64,000 nucleotides of DNA from Naasia sp. (GTDB lineage Bacteria > Actinomycetota > Actinomycetes > Actinomycetales > Microbacteriaceae). Shown here piece by piece: positions 42,429 through 50,670 of the stretch. The stretch lies in contig NZ_JAODMK010000011.1 in NCBI RefSeq assembly GCF_025465545.1, positions 27,469-91,468 on the forward strand, written 5' to 3'. The notes beneath the pieces were generated by a model, which saw only the letters and a program-made list of their open reading frames with translations, was not told the origin of the DNA and ran no database searches. The translations under genes and the position numbers were made by a program. Numbering within the stretch: position 1 is the first letter of the stretch; each line of letters begins with the position of its first letter.

Positions 42429-43214
42429 ATGCGCTACCGATCGGCGCCTGAACGTCGTGCCCGCCTGCTGCAGATCGTCGAAGAGCGGGGGTTCTCCTCT
42501 ACGACCGAGCTCATGATCGAGCTCGGCGTATCTGACATGACCGTGCGCCGGGACGCACAGAAGCTCAGCGAGGGCGGCAGCGTGCGCATCGTGCACGGCG
42601 GGGTGAGCGCTCTCCCCTCGACCGATCTGCAGGGCAGTCGTCAGTACGAGGAGCGCGCGGGACTGATGGCGACCGCGAAGGCGGCACTCGGGCGAGCAGC
42701 CGCGTCCCGGGTCTCCCGCGACCAGGCGATCGCGATCGACGCGGGCACGACCTCGCGGGAACTCGCCCGCGCCCTCCCGGCGAGCCTGCCCATCACGGTC
42801 GTCACCCACTCCGCGAGCGCCGTCGCCGACCTGATGACGCGCTCGTCGACGACCCTCATCGCGCTGGGCGGTGTGCTGCACCACGAAACCCTCTCCTTCG
42901 AGGGAGAACTCGTCGTGCGGGCGATCGGAGAGCTGCACCTCGACACCTTCTACCTCGCTGCGAGCGGAATCGGCCCGCGGGGCGTGTTCTGCGCCAACGA
43001 CTTCGACGCGGTCACCAAGCGAGCACTGATCAGCGTCGCCGACCGGGTCGTGCTGCTCGTGGACAGCAGCAAGTTCCATGCTTCCGCCATGGTCCGCGTG
43101 TGCGACTTCTCCTCGGTAGACGAGGTCCTGGTTGACGACGGCATCTCCGACGACGATCTCGCCATGCTGATCGACGCGGGAACCGCGGTCACCGTGGTCC
43201 CCGTGGCCGGCTAG
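42429..43214 (+). CDS. DeoR-family transcriptional regulator
   Basis: About 261 residues from the ATG at 42429, which has GGGGAAG seven bases upstream; an in-frame ATG at 42393 is possible. The N-terminal winged helix is clear (RRARLLQIVEERGFSSTTEL, LGVSDMTVRRDAQKL), followed by a sugar-phosphate sensor domain with DAGTTSRELARAL, TLIALGGVL and DSSKFHASAMV. DeoR proteins usually repress sugar catabolic genes until a phosphosugar binds; the ATGTTG/CAACAT site nearby is its best candidate operator. Its TAG stop overlaps the convergent gene's stop. Confidence 0.9.
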   Translation: MRYRSAPERRARLLQIVEERGFSSTTELMIELGVSDMTVRRDAQKLSEGGSVRIVHGGVSALPSTDLQGSRQYEERAGLMATAKAALGRAAASRVSRDQAIAIDAGTTSRELARALPASLPITVVTHSASAVADLMTRSSTTLIALGGVLHHETLSFEGELVVRAIGELHLDTFYLAASGIGPRGVFCANDFDAVTKRALISVADRVVLLVDSSKFHASAMVRVCDFSSVDEVLVDDGISDDDLAMLIDAGTAVTVVPVAG

Positions 43215-44341
43215 CCTGCCGAGCTGCCGCCGGCGGCTGAGGCCAGCGGCGTGGGAAGAACATGCTGCTCCTGCAGCCGCCGGATCCAGAACGCGAACAT
43301 GTCTTCGGTGTCGCGGCTGGGGGTGAATCCCGCCTGGCGCAGCTTGACGGTGCTGAGCAGCACAGGATGCTCCCGGCTCGCGAGCACGGACCCATCGGGC
43401 GTCCAGGCGAAGGCGTTGTCTGCGTAGTGGTGGGACTCGCCCAGGAGGCGCAGCAGGTCCGGCTGCTGCAGGCCCTCCCTGCCGGCGATTCTCGCCCAGG
43501 TGTCTGCATGGCTCGGAAGCCACTCGGCCAGCGAGCGCGGCGCGTCGTCGCCGACCTCGACGCCGAGCAGGGCGGCGAACGACGGCCACAGGTCTCGCCA
43601 CTCGAACACGTCCCCGTTGGTGATGTTGAAGACCTGGTTGCGAGCAGTGGGCGAGTCGGTCGCCCAGTACAGGGCCTCTGCGAGCAGCCGCGAGTCGACG
43701 GCCTCCGCGATGTAGGAGCGGCCGCCCGGGTACGAGAACGGCAGGCCGAGCTCCCGGCAGAGCGCGCCGTAGACGCCGATCACGGGGATCAGATTCATGG
43801 CGGCCCCCTGGGCGTCGCCGAAGATGAACTGCGGTCGCCAGATGGTGTGGGCCCAGCCGTGTTCGCGCGACATCGCTTCGAGATAGTCCTGCTGCACCCA
43901 GTAGAAGTTCTCGTGCTCGACGCGCGGCTGCCGTTCCTTCGCGGGGACCCGCATGCGAGCGACGTGGAAGCCATACGCCTTCGTGCCCTGGAGCACGGAC
44001 ACGTGTTCCAAGGGCGCGCCGGAAGCGATCAGCGGATCGAGGACGTTCCGCAGCATGGCCCCGTTGTTCTCGATCTGGTCAGGGTCCACCCAGCCTGCGA
44101 TGAGTCCGGGCTTCTCGAACAGCGCGGCATATACGACATGGGTCACCCCTCGGAGCGCGCCGAGCGCGCTGCGCGTGGCCTCGCGATCGAGGAGGTCGAT
44201 GGCCAAGTGCTCGAACCTGCCCGCTCCTGGCGGGTGCGGGCGCCGACGGGACACCGTCACGACATCCGCCCCCCGCTCCAGGAAGTGCTCCAGTGCAGCC
44301 GAACCCACGACGCCCGTCGCACCCACGAGTACTGCCTTCAT
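43211..44341 (-). CDS. NAD-dependent epimerase/PRISE-like SDR
   Basis: A 376-residue atypical extended SDR. It starts MKAVLVGATGVVGSAALEHF and contains HVVYAALFEK, HVSVLQGTKAYG and TIWRPQFIFG. These match the progesterone-5-beta-reductase/iridoid-synthase-like (PRISE) family, in which the usual YxxxK is modified; here Lys-x-x-Tyr in TKAYG stands in the equivalent place. PRISE enzymes reduce enones or enals with NADPH. Its presence in a polyol island is unexpected. It is divergent from a second DeoR regulator, with a palindrome between them. Confidence 0.8.
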   Translation of the reverse strand: MKAVLVGATGVVGSAALEHFLERGADVVTVSRRRPHPPGAGRFEHLAIDLLDREATRSALGALRGVTHVVYAALFEKPGLIAGWVDPDQIENNGAMLRNVLDPLIASGAPLEHVSVLQGTKAYGFHVARMRVPAKERQPRVEHENFYWVQQDYLEAMSREHGWAHTIWRPQFIFGDAQGAAMNLIPVIGVYGALCRELGLPFSYPGGRSYIAEAVDSRLLAEALYWATDSPTARNQVFNITNGDVFEWRDLWPSFAALLGVEVGDDAPRSLAEWLPSHADTWARIAGREGLQQPDLLRLLGESHHYADNAFAWTPDGSVLASREHPVLLSTVKLRQAGFTPSRDTEDMFAFWIRRLQEQHVLPTPLASAAGGSSAG

Positions 44342-44368
44342 GCCAACGTCTCCCTCTAGACTTCTCCG

Positions 44369-44388
44369 GACAGTGTGAAACCTGTCAC
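44369..44388. promoter_or_regulatory. Overlapping palindromes in the SDR/DeoR intergenic gap
   Basis: TGTGA (44374-44378) and TCACA (44384-44388) form an inverted repeat with 5-nt spacer; GACAG (44369-44373) and CTGTC (44382-44386) form a second, overlapping one. The gap between the two divergent genes is only 69 nt, so a regulator bound here would control both. The adjacent DeoR is the obvious candidate. Confidence 0.5.
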
Positions 44389-44410
44389 ATATTTCCGTTA
44401 CTGTCTCCGC

Positions 44411-45208
44411 ATGGTGAGAGCGACGTCTCCCCTCTCGGTGGCCGCCCGGCGCGACCTGGTCGTGCGAATCGTCGGCGAGCGCGGCCACATGGTGATCGCC
44501 GAGCTGGCGGTCGAACTCGGGGTCTCCGAGATGACAGTCCGGCGGGACGTCGTCGAACTCGCGAGCCAGGGCCGCGTGATCTCGTACTACGGAGGCGTGC
44601 GCGCACCGCAGCTGCAGACGGTGCCAGGGCCGTACGGGCGGCGGCTCACCGAGGAGCCGCTCGCGAAGGTTCGCATTGCACGGCGCGCCGCGGAATTGGT
44701 TCCCGACGGAGCTGTGATCGCTGTCGACGCCGGATCGACGGCGGCGAAGCTGGCCCAGCAGCTCACCGATCGGAGCCGGTTGCGGGTCGTCACAGCGTCG
44801 GTGCCCGTCATCGACGCGTTCATGGGTGGCGGCACCGTCGAGGTCGTCGCACTCGGGGGCACCCTCCGCCGCGAGATGCAGTCCTTCTGCGGACCGGGCG
44901 CGGTTGCGGCCGCCCGCGAGCTGCAGGTCGAGACATACTTCCTCGGGGCCTCGGCGCTGTCCGAGCGCGGAGTCTTCGACATCACGGACCTGGACACCGC
45001 GCTCAAGCGTGAACTCATCGCCGTTTCCGGGCGCGTGGTCGCCCTCGCCGACAGCACGAAGTTCCGCAGACGCGCCATGTCCCGCACCTGCGGCTGGCAG
45101 TCGGTCGACGTGCTGGTGACCGACGACCGGATCGACTCGGAGTGGCTCGCAGTCCTCCAGGACGAGAACGTCGAGGTCATGCTCGTCCCCAGCGGCGAGC
45201 CCGCCTAG
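44411..45208 (+). CDS. DeoR-family transcriptional regulator (second)
   Basis: A 265-residue DeoR protein from the ATG at 44411. Winged helix: LVVRIVGERGHMVIAELAVE then LGVSEMTVRRDVVELASQG; sensor domain: VDAGSTAAKLAQQL, VEVVALGGTLRREM and ADSTKFRRRAM. It is divergent from the PRISE-like SDR and its stop overlaps the convergent PfkB gene within a shared CTAG. It is about as similar to the first DeoR as expected of separate family members, not a recent duplicate. Confidence 0.9.
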   Translation: MVRATSPLSVAARRDLVVRIVGERGHMVIAELAVELGVSEMTVRRDVVELASQGRVISYYGGVRAPQLQTVPGPYGRRLTEEPLAKVRIARRAAELVPDGAVIAVDAGSTAAKLAQQLTDRSRLRVVTASVPVIDAFMGGGTVEVVALGGTLRREMQSFCGPGAVAAARELQVETYFLGASALSERGVFDITDLDTALKRELIAVSGRVVALADSTKFRRRAMSRTCGWQSVDVLVTDDRIDSEWLAVLQDENVEVMLVPSGEPA

Positions 45209-46167
45209 GCAACCGAGTGCACCATCTCGAGCACTTCGGCGGTCGTCGGCATCGCGGCCGAGCACTCGAACCGCGTCGCGACGATGGCGCCCGCCGCATT
45301 GGCGAACGCGAGAGTCCTTGCGAGCGGCCAGCCCTCGACGAGACCGTGCACGAGAGCGCCACCGAACGCGTCCCCGGCACCGAGGCCATTGACCACGTCG
45401 ACGGGAATTGGCCGCACCTCCAAGGTCTCCGTACGAGTCTTCGCGAGCACGCCGAGGGGCCCCATCTTGACCACGGCGAGATCCATGCCGCGGTCGAGCA
45501 GGGCATCGGCGGCGCGCTGGGGATCCCGCTCCCCCACGGCGATCTCGCACTCGTCGAGGTTGCCGACCGCGATGTTGACGTGCTCGAGCGCCCGCGGGAT
45601 CTCCCGCGCCGCTTCCTCGGCGGAATCCCAGAAGCTCGGCCGGTAGTCGAGGTCGAGCACGGTGGGACCCTGGCGGTTGCGCGCCTTCCACGCCGCGTAG
45701 TGGGCGTCGCGGGAGGGCTGGCGTGCGAGGCCCGTCGCCGTCGCCCAGAAGAGCGGCGTCGTTGCGACGAGGTCGAGCGGCACGTCGTCGATGCGCACGA
45801 ACATGTCCGGCGCGGTTGGGTTGCGGTAGGTATAGAACGGGAAGTGGTCGGGCGGGAACATCTCGCAGAACGTGAGCACCGACTGCATGCCCGCGACCGG
45901 GATGACGAAGCGATTCTGGATCCGGTACCGCTCGAGCTGCTCCACCAGGAACTGGCCGAACTGGTCTGCGCCGGTGCGGGATACGAGCGCGACCTCGTGG
46001 CCGTGTCGCGCGATCGCCACCGAGACGTTCGCCGCGCTGCCGCCGATCGTCTTCGTGAATCCGGAGACGTCCTTGAGTGCGGTGTTGACCTCCGTCGGGT
46101 AGAGGTCCACCCCGATGCGGCCGATGACGACGATCGGATTCTCGGCGGTCGGCGCGGAAATACCCAT
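45205..46167 (-). CDS. PfkB-family kinase, 5-dehydro-2-deoxygluconokinase (IolC)-like
   Basis: A 320-residue ribokinase-fold kinase. IGRIGVDLYPTEVNTALKDV and KTIGGSAANVSVAIARHG closely resemble IolC; FYTYRNPTAPDMFV and VVNGLGAGDAFGGALVHG complete the picture, with the catalytic Asp in GAGDAFGG. IolC phosphorylates 2-deoxy-5-keto-gluconate in inositol breakdown, but no other inositol gene is present, so the substrate may differ. It is the last gene of the transporter operon, overlapping the aldolase stop, which implies a kinase-aldolase couple. Confidence 0.85.
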   Translation of the reverse strand: MGISAPTAENPIVVIGRIGVDLYPTEVNTALKDVSGFTKTIGGSAANVSVAIARHGHEVALVSRTGADQFGQFLVEQLERYRIQNRFVIPVAGMQSVLTFCEMFPPDHFPFYTYRNPTAPDMFVRIDDVPLDLVATTPLFWATATGLARQPSRDAHYAAWKARNRQGPTVLDLDYRPSFWDSAEEAAREIPRALEHVNIAVGNLDECEIAVGERDPQRAADALLDRGMDLAVVKMGPLGVLAKTRTETLEVRPIPVDVVNGLGAGDAFGGALVHGLVEGWPLARTLAFANAAGAIVATRFECSAAMPTTAEVLEMVHSVA

Positions 46168-47045
46168 CAGTCGCCGGAGTGTCCCTGGCCCGCTGCGCTT
46201 GCAAGGCTGCGCAGTCGCTCCGCGGAGACGGTCTCGAGGAAGGCTTGCGGGTTCTCCGCGGGGATGGCGTCCATCCAGATGGCGCGGCCGGCGAGGAAGC
46301 CGCTCGCACCGCCGGCCCGCGACATCGCGACGGCCTCGGCGAAGCGTGCCGCAGGAACGCCGGAGGACAGGACGACCCACGGGCACTCGACCCGGTCGGT
46401 GATCCTCTGCGCCGTTGCGACGATCGCGTCGCGGTCGCCTGCTCCGAAGAGGGGGACTTCCGCCTTGTAGAGATCCGGCTTCGTCCTGCCGAGATCCGTT
46501 GCGGCATCCACGAGGGCGTCGTTCTTCTCCGCATCGGACCACGAACCGAAGTCCGCGGGGCGCACCACGCCTTCAACGATGCCGAGCATGCCGGTTCGGC
46601 GGCAGAGGTCCATGAACCGCTCGGTCAGCTCGATCGCGGCGTCCCGGCGGTCGGGCAGCCACGGCACGAGCATCTTGAGCGCGGAGGCCCCGAACTCGGC
46701 GATGACCTCATCGTTCACCCCTGGGTCGATCTCCGCCCGGTTCACCGGCCCTCCCGGCACCTCCTGAAACAGGTTGTCAGCCGCGAGGATGATGGGGCAC
46801 TCCGAGATCCGGGCGGCCTCGAGACCGTAGCTCCGGTCTATCAGCGCGGCGCTGGCGAGGGGCGAGAGCGTGCGGATCACGGCGACCTTGAACCGGACGA
46901 GCTCCTCGTCGGCAACGGTCTCGGAGCCCGCGGCCTTGGCGAGCATCTGACGCAGCGACTCGCGCTGGTCGATCGCGAGCATGGAGAAATTGCCCCAGGC
47001 ATCACGGAACTGGTCGATCGTCACGGCGGGAGTTCTCTCGGTCAT
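46167..47045 (-). CDS. Class I aldolase (LacD/YihT-like)
   Basis: A 292-residue (beta/alpha)8 aldolase. FSMLAIDQRESLRQML is the hallmark of the tagatose-bisphosphate aldolase (LacD) / sulfofructose-phosphate aldolase (YihT) family, and the Lys in DLYKAEVP is the expected Schiff-base residue. WVVLSSGVPAARF and SGFLAGRAIW line the phosphate site. It probably splits a phosphorylated ketose into DHAP and an aldehyde. Its coding end overlaps the start of the kinase gene, supporting sequential action on the same intermediate. AGGAGA precedes the ATG. Confidence 0.85.
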   Translation of the reverse strand: MTERTPAVTIDQFRDAWGNFSMLAIDQRESLRQMLAKAAGSETVADEELVRFKVAVIRTLSPLASAALIDRSYGLEAARISECPIILAADNLFQEVPGGPVNRAEIDPGVNDEVIAEFGASALKMLVPWLPDRRDAAIELTERFMDLCRRTGMLGIVEGVVRPADFGSWSDAEKNDALVDAATDLGRTKPDLYKAEVPLFGAGDRDAIVATAQRITDRVECPWVVLSSGVPAARFAEAVAMSRAGGASGFLAGRAIWMDAIPAENPQAFLETVSAERLRSLASAAGQGHSGD

Positions 47046-47093
47046 CGTGGGTCTCCTAGGGCTCGATCGGGTGGGTGGTCGGAGGCGAGCAGG

Positions 47094-48065
47094 TCAGCGG
47101 ATGACGATCGGGTTGACCGGCGCGCCACTGCCTCCGACCACCTTGAGCGGCGCAGCGGTGTACAGGAACGTCCACCGGCCATCCGCCGCGCACGCGTCCG
47201 CGAGCTCCTCGAGCCAGCAGACTTCGGTGAAGACGACTCCGAGGTTCCGCATGAGCGCGGAGTGCAACGGGATCTCGACGACCGAGCCGGGGTAGTGCGT
47301 CGCCTCGTTGCCGATGAGGTCCGTCACCAGGCTCGGGATCTCCATCTGCTGGAACCACGCGACCGTCTCAGGGGAATAGGTGAGTCCGGGCTCGCTCCAG
47401 TCGGCGTAGAACTCGTCCCGGGGAACGTCATAGAACCGCGAAAGCCATCCGGTGCGCAGGAGCAGCACGTCGCGCTTCTCGATGGTGACGCCCTGGGCGG
47501 CGGCCGCCTCCAGGACTTCCTCGATGCCGAAGCTCTCACGGGACTGGAGGTATCGCACTCCCCTGTGGCGCGCGATGTCGACGAGGACACCGCGACCCAC
47601 GATGCCCCGCTCTCCGAGGGGCTCGACAGAGGCCTTGCTGAGGCTGCCCTCCGTGGTCGAGGCGTCGTATCCGTTGTAGATGGTGCCGTCGTACCAGATG
47701 TGCCCGAGGGCATCGACCTGCGTCGATCCCTGCAGGAACATCTCGATCTTGTCGTCGGCGTAGTGGTGGTCGCCGCCGGTCGGCGCGGCCTCGCCGCGAC
47801 GGAAGAATCCCTCATCCATGACCGCTGTTCGGATGGCGGACGATCGGTTCGGCCACACCGGGTCGCCGTCCGACTTGGGAGACCCGATCGGGACCTGGAG
47901 GGTGAACGTCTCGCCCGACCTGACCGCGGCGACGCCGCGCAGCACCTCGGCGGAGGTCAGGTAGTTGAGGCTGCCGACTTCATCGTCCGGCCCCCACTTG
48001 CCCCAGTTCTTGGGCGCGTCCGGGCCGAGGAGCTCGGCGATCGTCGTGGGTGCGTCGTCGGTCAT
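47094..48065 (-). CDS. Cyclase-family (kynurenine-formamidase-fold) hydrolase
   Basis: A 323-residue member of the cyclase/KynB superfamily. The metal motif HxGTHxDxPxH is replaced here by STQVDALGHIWYDG, the variant form found in the longer subfamily, and a later LRTGWLSRFYD and HSALMRNLGVVFTE are typical. These enzymes hydrolyse cyclic amides, lactones or formamides with Mn or Zn. It sits between the permease and aldolase genes, 2 nt after the permease, so it should act on the imported compound or a lactone derived from it. That placement is unusual for the family. Confidence 0.8.
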   Translation of the reverse strand: MTDDAPTTIAELLGPDAPKNWGKWGPDDEVGSLNYLTSAEVLRGVAAVRSGETFTLQVPIGSPKSDGDPVWPNRSSAIRTAVMDEGFFRRGEAAPTGGDHHYADDKIEMFLQGSTQVDALGHIWYDGTIYNGYDASTTEGSLSKASVEPLGERGIVGRGVLVDIARHRGVRYLQSRESFGIEEVLEAAAAQGVTIEKRDVLLLRTGWLSRFYDVPRDEFYADWSEPGLTYSPETVAWFQQMEIPSLVTDLIGNEATHYPGSVVEIPLHSALMRNLGVVFTEVCWLEELADACAADGRWTFLYTAAPLKVVGGSGAPVNPIVIR

Positions 48066-48067
48066 GG

Positions 48068-49084
48068 CTAGGCCCCTGCCTTGATCATCTTGCGGGCGAC
48101 CGTGCTGAAGGACACGGCCGCGATGAGCAGGATGCCCTGGAAGAGGAACTGCACATACGAGGGGACCCCTGCGAGCGCCAGGCCGTTGAATCCCACCGTG
48201 ACGGTGAGGACACCGACCAGCGTGCCGACGATGTGGAACTGGCCTTCTCGGAGCACGGCCGTCCCGAGGAATGCCGCCGCGAACGCGGAGAGGGTGTAGC
48301 CGTCGCCGCCGGTGGGTTGACCGCTGCCGATCACCGAGGCGAGGAGGATTCCGGTGATGGCGGCGCAGACCGAGCAGATGACGAAGGCGATCGTCGTCGC
48401 CCCCTTGACCCCGACGCCGGCCAGGCGGGACGCCTCGGCGTTGCCCCCCACCGCCTGGATGTTGCGGCCGAGGTCGGTGCGGTTGAGTATCACCCAGAGG
48501 ATCGCCACGATCACCACCATGTAGTAGACGTTGCGCGGAACGCCCAGCCACTGACCCACGGAGATGAGGGAGAACTCCGGCACGACGGAGCCGAAGGGCT
48601 GCGCCGATCCGGTGGTGATGAAGTAGTTGACCCCCACTGCGACGCTTCCGACCCCGAGAGTGGCCACCAGCGCATTCACGTTGAGTCGCGTGACGAGCAG
48701 GGCGTTGACCAGGCCGACAGCCACCCCGATGAGCAGCGCAACGAGGATCGCGATCGGGATCGGAACGCCTTTGATCATGAGGAAGGCGACGGTGACCCCG
48801 GCGAGGCTCGCGGTGTTGCCCACGCTCAGGTCGAACTGGTTGGAAGCAAGGACGAGCGTCAGACCGCAGGCGACGATCGCGGAGAGCGCCGACTGGTTGA
48901 AGATCTGCACGATGTTGCCCACGGTGAGGAAGTACCGGGGCGAGAGAACAGTGAAGACGATGATCAGCAGCGCGAGCACGATGAGTGCGCCGTACTTGCC
49001 GACGAACAGCGTGATCGACTGTCCGGTGCTGCGGCGCAGGACAGTCGGCTCTGACACCTGCGGGGACGCGGCGGTCTGCGTCAT
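48068..49084 (-). CDS. RbsC-type sugar ABC transporter permease
   Basis: A 338-residue permease with eight to ten helices. VGNIVQIFNQSALSAIVACGLTLVL, GSGQPTGGDGYTLSAFAAAFLGTAVL and FNGLALAGVPSYVQFLFQGILL are typical of BPD_transp_2/RbsC proteins. It works with the ATPase (overlapping by ATGA) and the lipoprotein SBP to import a monosaccharide, polyol or related compound. A single permease gene implies a homodimer. Confidence 0.93.
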   Translation of the reverse strand: MTQTAASPQVSEPTVLRRSTGQSITLFVGKYGALIVLALLIIVFTVLSPRYFLTVGNIVQIFNQSALSAIVACGLTLVLASNQFDLSVGNTASLAGVTVAFLMIKGVPIPIAILVALLIGVAVGLVNALLVTRLNVNALVATLGVGSVAVGVNYFITTGSAQPFGSVVPEFSLISVGQWLGVPRNVYYMVVIVAILWVILNRTDLGRNIQAVGGNAEASRLAGVGVKGATTIAFVICSVCAAITGILLASVIGSGQPTGGDGYTLSAFAAAFLGTAVLREGQFHIVGTLVGVLTVTVGFNGLALAGVPSYVQFLFQGILLIAAVSFSTVARKMIKAGA

Positions 49085-50619
49085 GAGATTGCTTCCTTCG
49101 CTTCGTGGTTGTGGCTGTAGATGACGGACAGCATCTGCTCTTCGGTGACGCCCGGCCCTTCGAGCTCGGCGACGGTGCGCCCCTCCACCATGACCACCAC
49201 CCGGTGGCAGATGGACAGCTCCTCCAGTTCGGACGAGACGACGACTATCGCGCCGCCCGCAGCCGCGAAGTTCTCGACCGTCTGCCAGATCTGCTGACGG
49301 GCGCCGATGTCGACACCACGGGTCGGCTCGTCGAGGAGCAGGACTTTCGAGTCGCGTGCGAGCCAGCGGCCGAACACGACCTTCTGCTGGTTCCCACCGG
49401 AGAGGGTGCGCACCGGCACCGAGGAGTCCTTCGCCTTGATGCTGAGCGCCGCGATCATCCGCTTCGCGATGCCCTCGGACCTCTTGTCACTGATGAAGCC
49501 GAGGGGCGGCGCCGCACGCATCGCCTTCCAGTTGCCGAGCGTGATGTTGGTGCGGATCGACTCCTCCATGACAAGGGCCTGCGACCGGCGCTCCTCGGGC
49601 ACAAGCGCCACCTGAGCGGCGATACCCGCCTGGACGTTCGACGGAGCGTGCGCCTTTCCGTCGATCGACATCGTCCCGAGCTCGGGCTTGCGATCGCCGA
49701 AGACGAGTCCGAGAGTCTCGCTGCGGCCCGCCCCGACGACGCCGGCGAGGCCGAGGATCTCCCCCGCGCGGCACGTGAACGAGACATCCTTCACGCGTCG
49801 CCCGTCGCTGAGATGCTGCACGTCCAGGACGACGCGGGCATCGGGAGCCACCGGCGCGAGGGATTCGCGCAGCTCGAGGCCGCCCGCGAGGCCCGTGATG
49901 CCCTTGATGAGGTCCTGGCGGTCGTAGCCGCCGCGATCGAAGCGGCCGCTGACCTTGCCATCCTTGAAGACCGTGACGCGGTCCCCGAGAAGCTCGATCT
50001 CATTGAGCCGGTGGCTCACGTAGGCGATGGTGACGCCGTCGCCGGTGAGCTGGCGCACGATCTGGAAGAGTCGCTGACATTCGACGTCGGACAGGGCCGC
50101 GGTCGGCTCGTCCATTGCGATGAAGCGGGCGTCCCGGGCGAGGGCGCGCCCGATCGCGACCATTCCCCGCTCGGCGACGCTGAGTTCCCGCACCGGGCGG
50201 CGGAGGCTGAAGGCGAGGCCCAGTCGGTCGGCCACCTCCCGGGCAAGCTTGGCGCGCGCCTTGCGGTCCTCGAATCGCAGCGGGTTGTCGGATTTGATGC
50301 CGAGAGTCATGTTGTCGATGGCGTTGAAGTCGGGGATGAGCGCCAGCTCCTGGTGGATGAAGGCGAACCCGAGGGCATCCGCCTGTGCAGGCGTGTGGAT
50401 CCTCACCTCCTCGCCATCGACGAGGATCGTGCCGCTCGACGGTGTGATGGCGCCGGCGAGCACGTTGAGGAAGGTGGACTTGCCGGCGCCGTTGGCGCCG
50501 ACAAGTCCGTGAACCTCACCGCGGCGGAAGTCCACGCTCACATCCGTGAGCGCCTTCACCGCGCCGAACGTCCTGCTGATCGACTTCGCGTCGATCAGCG
50601 GGGTCTGTTCGTGAGTCAT
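49081..50619 (-). CDS. RbsA-type sugar ABC transporter ATPase (two NBDs)
   Basis: A 512-residue fused double ATPase. First half: Walker A GANGAGKSTFLNVLAG, signature LSVAERGMVAIGRAL, Walker B FIAMDEPTAALSD. Second half: a degenerate Walker A (GVVGAGRSETLGLVFG, as usual in RbsA/XylG), signature LSGGNQQKVVFGRWL and Walker B VLLLDEPTRGVDIG. GAGGAAGG precedes the ATG. It energises import through the adjacent permease. Confidence 0.95.
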   Translation of the reverse strand: MTHEQTPLIDAKSISRTFGAVKALTDVSVDFRRGEVHGLVGANGAGKSTFLNVLAGAITPSSGTILVDGEEVRIHTPAQADALGFAFIHQELALIPDFNAIDNMTLGIKSDNPLRFEDRKARAKLAREVADRLGLAFSLRRPVRELSVAERGMVAIGRALARDARFIAMDEPTAALSDVECQRLFQIVRQLTGDGVTIAYVSHRLNEIELLGDRVTVFKDGKVSGRFDRGGYDRQDLIKGITGLAGGLELRESLAPVAPDARVVLDVQHLSDGRRVKDVSFTCRAGEILGLAGVVGAGRSETLGLVFGDRKPELGTMSIDGKAHAPSNVQAGIAAQVALVPEERRSQALVMEESIRTNITLGNWKAMRAAPPLGFISDKRSEGIAKRMIAALSIKAKDSSVPVRTLSGGNQQKVVFGRWLARDSKVLLLDEPTRGVDIGARQQIWQTVENFAAAGGAIVVVSSELEELSICHRVVVMVEGRTVAELEGPGVTEEQMLSVIYSHNHEAKEAIS

Positions 50620-50670
50620 GAGATTCGACCTTCCTCAACCGTGTGCGTCTGCGAAAGCGGCTGTTCCGAG

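Noticed and set aside
45205..47045. Complete inositol catabolic operon
   Set aside because: Only an IolC-like kinase and a LacD/YihT-type aldolase are present; no iolB, iolD, iolE, iolG or iolA homologue is recognisable, so the inositol label would be misleading.
45205..48065. Sulfoquinovose (sulfo-EMP) pathway based on the YihT-like aldolase
   Set aside because: No sulfoquinovosidase, SQ isomerase or sulfolactaldehyde reductase is recognisable; the aldolase family also includes tagatose-bisphosphate aldolases.
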